Shown here in pieces: positions 8,518 through 16,723 of a stretch of 64,000 bases of DNA (position 1 is the first letter of the stretch; the number at the start of each line of letters is the position of its first letter). The DNA comes from Bacteroidaceae bacterium (GTDB lineage Bacteria; Bacteroidota; Bacteroidia; Bacteroidales; Bacteroidaceae). The DNA is taken from positions 1 to 64,000 of the forward strand of contig JAFWXX010000036.1 in NCBI GenBank assembly GCA_017522915.1. The letters are read 5' to 3'. A program made the position numbers and the translations under genes. Below the pieces are notes generated by a model. The model had not been told where the DNA came from. It did not search any database and saw only the letters and a list, made by a program, of their open reading frames with translations.

Positions 8518-9360
8518 TTACTTCGCAACCTCTACACCATTGAATACAAATTCCATGCCTGCCAGATATGGTGCAAGGCCACTTGCCATCTTGGCAGAAA
8601 GAAGCAGATTGCTTCCCGAAACAGTACCCTCTACAACTGCGAACATATATGCAGGTGCCGGTTCGGTCTCGCTGTTCATGTATGGCGCGATATTCTCTGC
8701 CTTGAATGTTATAATGCCGTCATACTCGACATAAGGAACGTCCTTAAGCGTAATGTTGAGTGTAAGAGGCATATTTGCTGCAAACTTGACATCATTGAGC
8801 ACGACATCCATTGTAGAAGAGGAGTCGTCCATATCCAGGTCAACCACAATTCCCTTTACAAAATCTCCGGAAAGAAGGTCGCCTTTATAGCTCTTGCCGC
8901 TTACAACCGGTTTGATTTCGACATAGGCATTGCTGAATCCGATAGTTCCCATTGCCGTTACTGTATTAAGCACGAACTTGTCATCGGTGAGTGAAGCATC
9001 GACACTGCTCATCTTATATCTTGTTACAGGAGCTCCCTTTACTGTCGGCACTATATCCTTTCCTTTGATAAAGTATGTACCGTTCTTTTTCTCACAAGCA
9101 AGACCTGGTATAACAATATCCATTGCAGGCATTGCCGGTGCAAAGGATACACCGAACAGCGTCACCGAAGCAGAGTCGCCTACTATATGAAGAGTGCATT
9201 TTGTATCATCGGCGATTGATGAGCCACCGAACAGCAGCTTGCCGAAGAAGACTTCATTCTTTTCTTCCGGCAACTCCGGACCATTTCCACTATCCGAACC
9301 TGAACACGAAACTAACATTGCGAACACCGCAAGAAGAGGAAAAACAACAAATTTATTCAT
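8518..9360 (-). CDS. Calycin-like lipoprotein with two repeated domains
   Basis: A 280-residue lipoprotein: the start at 9360 gives a hydrophobic signal and lipobox (MLVSCSGSD, Cys at about 20). The mature part looks like a duplication of one beta-rich domain of about 115 residues. In the first copy FAPAMPAMDIVI is followed by YFIKGKDIVP; in the second FAANMPLTLNIT is followed by ITFKAENIAP. This fits Bacteroidetes calycin-like (lipocalin-fold) proteins of unknown ligand. It sits 10 bases after the TonB receptor gene, so it may be a surface partner of that receptor. The fold assignment is by resemblance. Confidence 0.65.
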   Translation of the reverse strand: MNKFVVFPLLAVFAMLVSCSGSDSGNGPELPEEKNEVFFGKLLFGGSSIADDTKCTLHIVGDSASVTLFGVSFAPAMPAMDIVIPGLACEKKNGTYFIKGKDIVPTVKGAPVTRYKMSSVDASLTDDKFVLNTVTAMGTIGFSNAYVEIKPVVSGKSYKGDLLSGDFVKGIVVDLDMDDSSSTMDVVLNDVKFAANMPLTLNITLKDVPYVEYDGIITFKAENIAPYMNSETEPAPAYMFAVVEGTVSGSNLLLSAKMASGLAPYLAGMEFVFNGVEVAK

Positions 9361-9370
9361 TTTAAATATC

Positions 9371-11581
9371 TTATAGATTAACATGTACTGAAATACCGAA
9401 CTGCAAAGGCTTGCCTTGTGCAAAGAAGTCGTTGCCTATCGAGCGGAAATAGAATGTATCGAATTCCTCATCAAGCAGATTCTTTCCCCATAATGAAGCA
9501 CCGAAGTGCCCCTTCTCCCAGGCAACAGAAGCCGACCATAGGCCGTAAAAAGGCTGTTCAAGGGAGTTCTCCTCGTTCCAATATATGCGCCCTACACCGT
9601 TCCACCCGATATTCAGAACCAACGAAGAGGCTATTTTTTCGGAGACAGGCAACTTATATGACAAATTGGCCGATACCGTTTCACGCGGGGCAAAAGGCAA
9701 GCGTTTCCCTGAGTAGTCGTTTGTTCCGCTCTCATACTCCTTGAACTCGGCATGCGTATAGCCGTATGCTACATCTATAGCCAAAGGACCGGTCTTGTAG
9801 CTTGCAGCGAGCTCCGCGCCCCAGCTGTACGACTTTCCGGCATTGGACATCATACGCCCGGTGCTCATGCCTTTCGGAAACACCGTAAGCTGCTGATTAC
9901 GGCAATCGATGTAAAACAATGCTGCAGATATGTTCAAGGAGCCGTCTGAGAATGGAGAAACATGTGCTCCCACCTCATAGTTCCAGCTCGTTTCAGGCTT
10001 GTACATTGTAGAGGATGCGTCAATCTCCTGCGCCTTTCCAATCAAATCACCGGTCATCTTGCTCTGGAGAATATCAGAGAAGAGCTGCGTATTGAAACCT
10101 CCGGCCTTGTATCCCTTTCGTACAGAAGCATATATGTTTCCCCATTTACCGCTATATGAAAGCGACAAAGAGGGCTGTAGTTCAAAGGCATCCTGAGACT
10201 TCTTGCCGACAAAGCTTGAATTCAACGGCGTATATGCGGTATGACTCCTGTATGTCTTGTAATGAACCTGCGAATTGCTGTCATAATCCATGGAGGAGCG
10301 TTCATAATCGGTGCGCAGACCGCCGTTTACTTCAAAGTTTCCAATCTTATACCCCAGCTGTATATATGCAGCAATGCCATAAGCCGGTATTACGAAGTCA
10401 TCGTTAATGACAAAATTGTCTTCGGCAAAAGTGAGTTCACGATCGGGACCCAGCATGTGATAATAGTACTTGTTGGCATTGCCGAGTATAAGGTTATCAA
10501 TGCCATACTGCTTGAAGTGTACCGGGGCCGACATGTCGTTATGCTTGTAGAAACCGAACACACCACCCATAAAACTGAACGCACCGGTATTGTCAGAACG
10601 TATAACAAACTCCTGCGTTATTGACGACTCCTTCTGGTTCTGCTCCATAGAGAAATAATCCAGCGGAAGAAAATCGTTGTCGAGACACATGCGGTCGTCC
10701 ATATACTGGATGCCTGTAGCGGACGACAGGGTAGCCCAGTCAAGATAGTGCTTTACTACAAGACCGTTTTGTATTGAGAAACGCTTATAGGAGCAGTTGT
10801 CATTATACGCGACAGGAGCTTTCGTGCCGCCGGCAATGTCATAGGCCCTGTACGCCCAACCGCCTTCATCGGTATATCCTGCCGTAAAGCTGTTGTCGAG
10901 ACTCCATTTCTCACCGATAAGGTACTGCAAGCGCAACCTCATTGAAAGGTTATCGCCGCCATCGCACTTCTCGCCACGAGCCTGATTAGTAAAGAAACCG
11001 TCGCTATGAGTGTAGTTCACGCTTGCCGACCAGCCGAATTTTCCGCCATATCGAGCATAATGGGATGCCTTCAGACGCACATTGTTCTCGTTGCCGTACT
11101 CAAGCATAAGCCTTTTGCCCTGGAACTTGAGAGGTGACAAAGTGCTGATATTTATTGCACCGCCTGAGGTGTTGCGGCCATACAGCAAGCTCTGCGCCCC
11201 ACATATCACCTGAACACGGTCTATGTCGAACAGTTCAAAATCGTAGTTATTCTTGTTCATTACCGGTATCTCGTCGATGTTCATGCCGACAATGGGCTGG
11301 TCTATACGCGAGCCGAAACCACGTACATATATCGACGATGTCATACGTGAACCGTAATCGGGCTGATAGAAGTTAGGTGCTATGGCCGAAAGTTCCTTGA
11401 CGGAATTCACATGGCGCAGTTCCAACTGCCCACGCTCCAGCGTTGTTGAGACGAACTTGCTTCCGGAATCATCGGAAAGCTTGACAGAAGAGACAATATC
11501 GACACTCTGCAACACAACGGAGTCGGCTTGCTCGGCCGACGGAAACAAGAATGCCAATATTGCGACTAAAAGTATCTCCAT
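9371..11581 (-). CDS. TonB-dependent outer-membrane receptor
   Basis: A 736-residue receptor with a signal peptide, a plug domain (about 35-150, with GFGSRIDQPIVG and LYGRNTSGGAI) and a 22-strand barrel to the C terminus. There is no N-terminal carboxypeptidase-like domain, so it is not SusC-like; it is closer to siderophore, cobalamin or metal receptors. The plug carries the usual RNTSGGAINI end motif. It heads the minus-strand set with the calycin-like lipoprotein, GH123 enzyme, TPM protein and LemA. The ligand cannot be read from the sequence. Confidence 0.85.
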   Translation of the reverse strand: MEILLVAILAFLFPSAEQADSVVLQSVDIVSSVKLSDDSGSKFVSTTLERGQLELRHVNSVKELSAIAPNFYQPDYGSRMTSSIYVRGFGSRIDQPIVGMNIDEIPVMNKNNYDFELFDIDRVQVICGAQSLLYGRNTSGGAINISTLSPLKFQGKRLMLEYGNENNVRLKASHYARYGGKFGWSASVNYTHSDGFFTNQARGEKCDGGDNLSMRLRLQYLIGEKWSLDNSFTAGYTDEGGWAYRAYDIAGGTKAPVAYNDNCSYKRFSIQNGLVVKHYLDWATLSSATGIQYMDDRMCLDNDFLPLDYFSMEQNQKESSITQEFVIRSDNTGAFSFMGGVFGFYKHNDMSAPVHFKQYGIDNLILGNANKYYYHMLGPDRELTFAEDNFVINDDFVIPAYGIAAYIQLGYKIGNFEVNGGLRTDYERSSMDYDSNSQVHYKTYRSHTAYTPLNSSFVGKKSQDAFELQPSLSLSYSGKWGNIYASVRKGYKAGGFNTQLFSDILQSKMTGDLIGKAQEIDASSTMYKPETSWNYEVGAHVSPFSDGSLNISAALFYIDCRNQQLTVFPKGMSTGRMMSNAGKSYSWGAELAASYKTGPLAIDVAYGYTHAEFKEYESGTNDYSGKRLPFAPRETVSANLSYKLPVSEKIASSLVLNIGWNGVGRIYWNEENSLEQPFYGLWSASVAWEKGHFGASLWGKNLLDEEFDTFYFRSIGNDFFAQGKPLQFGISVHVNL

Positions 11582-11599
11582 AAATCCTTAATAAGATTA

Positions 11600-11607
11600 C
11601 AAAGTTA
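11600..11607 (-). promoter_or_regulatory. Candidate -7 box for the TonB receptor operon
   Basis: On the minus strand this reads TAACTTTG, an exact match to TAnnTTTG, 19 bases before the receptor start codon. No TTTG is seen at the -33 distance. Confidence 0.4.
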
Positions 11608-11724
11608 TGGAAAAAGAGGATATGGAGAACACTTTATACTATAAAATAAATTAAATTTAAGTATTAAAACGAATAAAGAGACAAAGCATATAAAGAATGG
11701 GAACCAAAGGAATTGCCTGCACGC

Positions 11725-12339
11725 TCAATACCGGCACTCTCCGTTTTCGTCACCGGCCAGTTCATGTATAAGCGGCAGAAGCGCTTTTCTTACAATTTCA
11801 TCATTAAGACGATGCTCGCCATTGAACCAGCGGCAACGCTCTGCACCATACAGTTTAGCCATAAGCGGTTGGAAATGAACAACAGGGTCCTTGTCTCCGA
11901 AGAGACCCATGACAAGCAGTTTCTCTTCATCGGTCACGCCATCGAACTGATTCTTTTCCATGAGCTTGAAACGCTCCACTATCTGTTTGTCTATCTTGAA
12001 TTCGGTTGCCCCGTCCTTACGCTTGGACATATACTTGTTACGCCCCATCTTGCCGAACAGCAAAGAACGCGACATCTCGAACGAAGGGTTAACCACTATG
12101 CGCGGAACACCCCACATCTGCTGTGCATACATTCCGCCCATAGAGGTGCCGACAATAATGTCGGGTTTCTCCTCTTCTATGAGCCTATGCAACAGTTCCA
12201 GAGCCTCAAAAGGATCTACCGGCAGGTCGGGAGCGACCACTTTCCATGCCGGCATGTGCCGACGCAATGCCATTACAGTGCCGGAACTGCCCGATGAGGC
12301 AAAACCATGAATATACAAGAGTTTGCGAGTTCTTTCCAT
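11725..12339 (-). CDS. YqiA/YcfP-like alpha/beta-fold esterase
   Basis: A 204-residue single-domain alpha/beta hydrolase without a signal peptide. It has the oxyanion HGFASSG loop at 11-17, the nucleophile elbow GTSMGG (Ser66), an acid in GDKDPVV and a late His in GEHRLND. Length and motifs match the YqiA/YcfP group of small cytoplasmic esterases, whose natural substrates are unknown. It lies between the TonB receptor and porT with a 46-base gap to the latter and may be transcribed with porT. Confidence 0.8.
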   Translation of the reverse strand: MERTRKLLYIHGFASSGSSGTVMALRRHMPAWKVVAPDLPVDPFEALELLHRLIEEEKPDIIVGTSMGGMYAQQMWGVPRIVVNPSFEMSRSLLFGKMGRNKYMSKRKDGATEFKIDKQIVERFKLMEKNQFDGVTDEEKLLVMGLFGDKDPVVHFQPLMAKLYGAERCRWFNGEHRLNDEIVRKALLPLIHELAGDENGECRY

Positions 12340-12385
12340 GTACTAAAGTGCCGTATTGTCCGATGAAAAGATGGAAAAAGGGAAT

Positions 12386-13087
12386 TTATTCAAAATAGAA
12401 TGTCAAGATAATCATCTTGCTCACAACCTTGTCAACCGACTTGGTAAACTTCTCGTAGTCTTTTTCAAGCAGGTCGTTACGGTTCTTGTCAAGCACGTCA
12501 AGCAAGCTGAATGCAAACTTTATTTCCGGGATAAGTTTGAAGAAAGGAAGATAGAAATCGCAGCCCATTCCGAACTCCAGCATGAAATCGAACTTCTTGA
12601 AAAGCAACTGTTTCTGTTTCTTTACTGTCAAGTTCAGCATAGGACTGACTCCGGCTGTTATATACGGGCGGTAGTTATTGAAACGCTCCGGGGCAAACTT
12701 AACATGCACCGGCAATGCGACATAGGTACTCTTCACCTGCTGGCGTGAAACCTCTCCGCTGTTCTGTTCACGAAAGACAATGGTGTTCTGCCCGAAATGC
12801 AATGTAGGCAACGCACGCAAAGAGAAGTTCTTGTTAAGCCTAAGGTCGGCCAGGACTCCGACACTCAAGCCCGGATTGTAATCGGCAATATCGACATACC
12901 ACGACTCGCCGTTTTCCGTTACAAAGCCGGTATTTGTGAACTCCATGTCCTGAACATGAGTACCCACAAAGAAACCATAGTGCAGACGGCGATAGTCGAT
13001 ATAAGGCTTGTTCTGCACCTTACGCTCCTGTGCCAATAATCCTAAAGGCATCATGAGCAGAAGTATATATGACACAATTTTTCTCAT
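12386..13087 (-). CDS. porT: Type IX secretion protein PorT
   Basis: A 233-residue outer-membrane beta-barrel protein with a signal peptide ending near LLAQ. It closely resembles PorT of Porphyromonas gingivalis: PYIDYRRLHYGFFVGTHVQDMEF near the start, NPGLSVGVLADLRLNKN in the middle, then RFNNYRPYITAG and CDFYLPFFKLIPE. PorT is needed for export of T9SS cargo across the outer membrane; its exact place in the machine is unclear. The match is from memory of the family and not a search. The porU and porV genes lie 40 kb away at 53-58 kb. A -33/-7 promoter is visible upstream. Confidence 0.82.
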   Translation of the reverse strand: MRKIVSYILLLMMPLGLLAQERKVQNKPYIDYRRLHYGFFVGTHVQDMEFTNTGFVTENGESWYVDIADYNPGLSVGVLADLRLNKNFSLRALPTLHFGQNTIVFREQNSGEVSRQQVKSTYVALPVHVKFAPERFNNYRPYITAGVSPMLNLTVKKQKQLLFKKFDFMLEFGMGCDFYLPFFKLIPEIKFAFSLLDVLDKNRNDLLEKDYEKFTKSVDKVVSKMIILTFYFE

Positions 13088-13123
13088 CTTGTATATTATA
13101 ACGTGACAGAGCGTTTATTATTG

Positions 13124-13155
13124 CAAAGTTCGTAAAAAAAATAGAATGGCACAAA
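13124..13155 (-). promoter_or_regulatory. Promoter of porT
   Basis: Read on the minus strand: TTTG (13152-13155), a 20-base spacer, then GAACTTTG (13124-13131), one base off the TAnnTTTG -7 box. It lies 37 bases before the porT start. Confidence 0.5.
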
Positions 13156-13212
13156 CCTGTGTAAAAAAATGTTAAAAACAACACCCGGCACTTGTATATC
13201 TTCAAAAAGCAC

Positions 13213-13220
13213 TATCTTCG
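13213..13220 (+). promoter_or_regulatory. Candidate -7 box of the ferredoxin gene
   Basis: TATCTTCG, a one-base variant of TAnnTTTG, lies 33 bases before the start codon; TTG at 13192-13194 is a weak -33 match. The context AAAAAGCACT just upstream recurs before frr near 18530. Confidence 0.4.
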
Positions 13221-13253
13221 TTGCCGGATAATACAAACTTTAAACTTACAATT

Positions 13254-13421
13254 ATGGCTTACGTAATTTCAGACGACTGCGTTGCTTGCGGTACATGTAT
13301 CGACGAGTGTCCTCAGGGTGCAATCTCAGAGGGTGAGAAGTATTCAATCGACCCAGAACTTTGCATAGATTGCGGTACTTGTGCAAGCGTTTGTCCTTCA
13401 GAGGCTATCCACGAGGGTTAA
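13254..13421 (+). CDS. 2[4Fe-4S] ferredoxin
   Basis: A 55-residue clostridial-type ferredoxin with two intact CxxCxxCxxxCP clusters (CVACGTCIDECP and CIDCGTCASVCP). It carries low-potential electrons between cytoplasmic redox enzymes, for example pyruvate:ferredoxin oxidoreductase. The start at 13254 (MAYVIS) matches the family; an in-frame ATG at 13221 would add 11 unrelated residues just after the -7 box and is rejected. A terminator follows. Confidence 0.95.
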   Translation: MAYVISDDCVACGTCIDECPQGAISEGEKYSIDPELCIDCGTCASVCPSEAIHEG

Positions 13422-13443
13422 TACGCAGGACAACAGGCATTAC

Positions 13444-13477
13444 AGAGAGGGCTTTCTAAATTGCCCTCTCTTTTTTT
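13444..13477 (+). terminator. Terminator of the ferredoxin gene
   Basis: AGAGAGGGC (13444-13452) pairs perfectly with GCCCTCTCT (13463-13471), followed by a run of T. Confidence 0.9.
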
Positions 13478-13491
13478 AGACAAGAGAACAG

Positions 13492-13584
13492 ATGAAGACA
13501 TTATTGCACATAATAGTAAAGAGCATTGTAATAATAGCCATGGGAGTTATATGCTACTATATCTACACCGGGCTTATAGCATAA
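13492..13584 (+). CDS. Possible 30-residue single-pass membrane microprotein
   Basis: An ATG frame of 30 codons between two strong terminators. It encodes Met-Lys, then a continuous hydrophobic stretch (IIVKSIVIIAMGVICYYIY) and ends GLIA. The layout of a short transcript unit bounded by hairpins and a single helix fits small membrane proteins, but a frame this short can arise by chance. No family is recognised. Confidence 0.4.
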   Translation: MKTLLHIIVKSIVIIAMGVICYYIYTGLIA

Positions 13585-13598
13585 ACGACACAGATACA

Positions 13599-13631
13599 GA
13601 ACGGGCTGCAATGTGATGTTGCAGCCCGTTC
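13599..13631. terminator. Bidirectional terminator hairpin
   Basis: A perfect 13-base-pair stem GAACGGGCTGCAA/TTGCAGCCCGTTC with a 7-base loop, 14 bases beyond the end of the minus-strand thioredoxin gene. Confidence 0.8.
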
Positions 13632-13644
13632 CTATATTAGATAT

Positions 13645-14721
13645 CTACTTCATTTTCTCCTCAACAAGTGCCTTCATCTCACTGCCGCGCAAATCACGCT
13701 GAACGATTGTACCATCGGGCGCAAAAAGGATAATCTGAGGAATTCCCTTGATTCCATACATCTCAGTTGCATTGTCCTTGTTGTCACGAGGTATATATAT
13801 CTGCGGATATGTGATGCCCTCAGCAGGAATTGCAGCCTTGAACTTCTCTTCCTCGTCCCAGACGTTCACGCCCAGTACCATGAACTTGTCACCGCCGAAC
13901 CTGTTCTGCAGCTCTATGAGGTTTGGTATCTCACCTTTGCAGGGGCCGCACCATGAAGCCCAGAAATCGACAAGCACATACTTGCCTTTGCCTACATAGT
14001 CGGAGAGCTTTGACACTGAGCCATCAACAGAGAGTCCGCTGAAATCGACAAACATCTTGCCTGCCTGGGTTGCAGCAGCTTTGAGATAGCCTTCGCGCTC
14101 ATATCGGATTCTGAACACCTTATCGGCATACTTCACCTTTGACATTGCCTCATCAAGTTTTTCGAAAGAGTCATAGAACTGGTTTATAACCATACCCATT
14201 ACATATGCACCCACCATATTATCGGCATTGTCATCAATGGCTTTTTGATAAATCGCATATATCGCTTCTATGTCAGCATTCAACGCAGCATATATTTCAT
14301 CGCGGCTCTTTCCGGCAGCCTGCATCTCACGTATCTTTGCATTTACAGCGTTTCCGGCAGTTGCAACAGCCGTCTCAACAGCAATCATCTTATCTGTAAG
14401 GCCACCGTTGTCGGTCACCTTTGCAGGCTGCGAAGTAAGGTCAACCTCAACATTTGAACCCGGCTCCACGATTACATACACCTTATGTCTGCTTCTTTGT
14501 CCGTACTTCAATTCAAACAGAAGCTGGTCCTGCGCAGTGCCTTCGAACTTGAACAGACCGTCCTTTACAACGCATGAATCGGCAAAAGCCATGCTGTTCT
14601 GGTCAACCAGATATATTGTATTACCTTCTGCCTGTGCTCCGGCAGTTCCTTTGATTGTATAGCTCTGAGCCATTGCAGTAAGTGCAAATGCCGAAAGAGC
14701 AAAAACTGACACAAATCTCAT
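13645..14721 (-). CDS. TlpA-like thioredoxin-fold protein (DUF4369), copy 1
   Basis: A 358-residue exported protein. A signal peptide (1-18) is followed by a DUF4369 beta domain (about 20-110), a helical segment (about 110-220), and a C-terminal TlpA/AhpC thioredoxin domain (about 225-358) with the active site WCGPC in FWASWCGPC. It probably reduces periplasmic disulfides. It follows the paralogous gene at 14804 with an 82-base gap; a CAAAGATA (minus TATCTTTG) at 14762-14769 could be its own -7 box. A 59-base block around the active site is identical in both copies. Confidence 0.88.
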   Translation of the reverse strand: MRFVSVFALSAFALTAMAQSYTIKGTAGAQAEGNTIYLVDQNSMAFADSCVVKDGLFKFEGTAQDQLLFELKYGQRSRHKVYVIVEPGSNVEVDLTSQPAKVTDNGGLTDKMIAVETAVATAGNAVNAKIREMQAAGKSRDEIYAALNADIEAIYAIYQKAIDDNADNMVGAYVMGMVINQFYDSFEKLDEAMSKVKYADKVFRIRYEREGYLKAAATQAGKMFVDFSGLSVDGSVSKLSDYVGKGKYVLVDFWASWCGPCKGEIPNLIELQNRFGGDKFMVLGVNVWDEEEKFKAAIPAEGITYPQIYIPRDNKDNATEMYGIKGIPQIILFAPDGTIVQRDLRGSEMKALVEEKMK

Positions 14722-14761
14722 ATTTTTTTATATTTTATGTTAATAATCCCCACAAACAGTA

Positions 14762-14769
14762 CAAAGATA
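14762..14769 (-). promoter_or_regulatory. Candidate -7 box of the first TlpA-like gene
   Basis: On the minus strand this reads TATCTTTG, an exact TAnnTTTG match, 40 bases before the start codon. A TTTG at 14785-14788 is closer than usual (15-base spacer). Confidence 0.45.
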
Positions 14770-14803
14770 TATCGTTTTGTCTAACAAATGCCAACAGTTT
14801 ACA

Positions 14804-15886
14804 TTATTTAAGACACTCCTTTACCCTGCTTTCAATCTCCTCTTCTCCTAATCCGCGTTCAAGAATAGTTCCATCGGGAGCAAAAAGTATCAAGTGCGGA
14901 ATTGTCTCAACGTTATACAGCAGCACGGCATTATTCTCGTCATTGCTGTTCTTTGGCACGAAGATTTGAGGGTATGGAATACCGAGTCCGGTAACAGCCG
15001 CCCTGAACTTCTCCTCTACATCACTTATGTTAATGCCTATTGTCATGAAATTGTCACCGCGGAATTTATTATCAAGATCGATAATCTTCGGCATAGCAGC
15101 CTTGCACGGTCCGCACCATGAAGCCCAGAAATCGACAAGCACATACTTGCCTTTGCCTACATAGTCGGAAAGCCTGGATGCCGAGCCATCAAGAGAAAAG
15201 CCACTGAAATCGATGAACATATTGCCGGGCGTTGTCTTCTCACCGTAATACAAGGCAGTGCGTATCTTCTTCAATGAGTTGAACTTCGCGGAATACTTCA
15301 CTTCAGCCATAACCGAATCAAGTTCCGCTGAGGATGCATATACCTTACGGGCCGCAAGGCTAAGGAGATACGCGCCCAACATATTATTGCGATTCTCCTT
15401 TATTGCATTGCGGTAGATGTCATAAAGCGATTCTGTGTCGTCCTTCATAATTTCAAGAACCTCTTTCTCGCTCTTACCCTCATCATACAGCTGTTTTGCA
15501 CGTGCGCCCAAACGCCCAGAAGCCTCCTTCACACTCAAGATAATTGCAGCAAGCCTGTCGTTGAGCCCGCCTTCGTCACTTACCTTTGCCGGACGGGTTG
15601 TCATATCAACAGCTATCTTCGTGCCCTTTTCGGCAAGCACAGTCGCAGCAACCCCCTTGACACGGTTGACAACAACATCGAGAAGTGCCCCGCCATCGAG
15701 CTTGCCGCTGAAGCTGAAAGCACCGTCGGCTATTATGCACGAAGAGATTGTGTCACCGTCATTCTTGTTGACAAGATATGCACTTTTTCCATTATAGTCG
15801 GCACTGACATTGCAGGAAATTGTATAGTCCTGAGCCACTGCACACGACACAACTGCAGTAAAAAGAATCGTTATAAGAGTTCTCAT
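14804..15886 (-). CDS. TlpA-like thioredoxin-fold protein (DUF4369), copy 2
   Basis: A 360-residue paralogue of the downstream gene with the same plan: signal peptide, DUF4369 domain, helical linker, and thioredoxin domain with WCGPC. The two differ widely in the N-terminal part but share the segment SDYVGKGKYVLVDFWASWC at protein level and 59 identical bases at DNA level. That points to a tandem duplication with later gene conversion. It is 23 bases downstream of the metallophosphatase gene and may share its transcript. Confidence 0.88.
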   Translation of the reverse strand: MRTLITILFTAVVSCAVAQDYTISCNVSADYNGKSAYLVNKNDGDTISSCIIADGAFSFSGKLDGGALLDVVVNRVKGVAATVLAEKGTKIAVDMTTRPAKVSDEGGLNDRLAAIILSVKEASGRLGARAKQLYDEGKSEKEVLEIMKDDTESLYDIYRNAIKENRNNMLGAYLLSLAARKVYASSAELDSVMAEVKYSAKFNSLKKIRTALYYGEKTTPGNMFIDFSGFSLDGSASRLSDYVGKGKYVLVDFWASWCGPCKAAMPKIIDLDNKFRGDNFMTIGINISDVEEKFRAAVTGLGIPYPQIFVPKNSNDENNAVLLYNVETIPHLILFAPDGTILERGLGEEEIESRVKECLK

Positions 15887-15909
15887 TTTCTATGTTATTT
15901 AAATTATTC

Positions 15910-16719
15910 CTATTTGAACGACATGTTCACTATGCCAACAAAACGGCCGTTCTTGCCCATCTGCTGCATGACGACATCCTTGCCCTCTTTATTCTTGTAT
16001 ATCAACGGAGTCTCGAAATAGTCATGCGAATGACCGCCTAATATAACATCTATACCTGATGTTTCAGCAACAAGTTTTTCATCATTGAACTCATTGCCGA
16101 TTTTCCAGCCAAGATGTGACAGGCACACTATGACATCGCAGTTCTCTTTCTTGAGCGCAGCAACCGCATTTTCGGCAGCGAGAATGGGCGAAATGAACCT
16201 TACCCCTTCATAATTTTCCTTCAGAACCAGCCCTTCGGGATTAGGCGAGAGACCAAAGACACCTACACGTACCCCAGCCCTCTCTATTACTGCATATGGC
16301 TTCACCAGGTCATCACATAGAGTGCCGGAAAAGTCGTAGTTCGCACAAAGCACCGGGAATTCGGCCAATCTGAAGATACGGGCCATATTCTCCATGCCGA
16401 AGTCGAACTCATGATTGCCTATCGCACATGCATCGTAGCCCATTGCATTCATAAGTTCAATCTCTATTGCACCTTTGAAAGCATTGTAGTAAAGCGAACC
16501 TTGAGAAAAATCACCGCAGTCGAACAGCAGCACGTTTTCTGCTCCTATGGAATCACGAAGTTCTTCGAGAAGAGCAGCTCTGTTCAACACGCCTGCCCCA
16601 CCGTTCTTTTCCGGTTCAATGCAGCTATGGGTATCGTTCGTGTGCAGTATCGTAAGCCTCTCCTGTGCACCCGCCAATGCGGCAAAGGCGACAGCTATTA
16701 TAAAAATCACTCTTTTCAT
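15910..16719 (-). CDS. Metallophosphatase half of a split 5'-nucleotidase
   Basis: A 269-residue exported protein equal to the N-terminal metal-binding domain of UshA-type 5'-nucleotidases. After a signal peptide (1-17) it has HTNDTHSC, FDCGDFSQGS, GNHEFD, CLSHLGWK and GGHSHDYF, all the usual dimetal ligands. The C-terminal nucleotide-binding domain is missing from this protein and is encoded by the gene 4 bases upstream. The two proteins probably act together to hydrolyse nucleotides in the periplasm. Separate genes for the two halves are known in Bacteroidetes. Confidence 0.88.
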   Translation of the reverse strand: MKRVIFIIAVAFAALAGAQERLTILHTNDTHSCIEPEKNGGAGVLNRAALLEELRDSIGAENVLLFDCGDFSQGSLYYNAFKGAIEIELMNAMGYDACAIGNHEFDFGMENMARIFRLAEFPVLCANYDFSGTLCDDLVKPYAVIERAGVRVGVFGLSPNPEGLVLKENYEGVRFISPILAAENAVAALKKENCDVIVCLSHLGWKIGNEFNDEKLVAETSGIDVILGGHSHDYFETPLIYKNKEGKDVVMQQMGKNGRFVGIVNMSFK

Positions 16720-16723
16720 CGGG

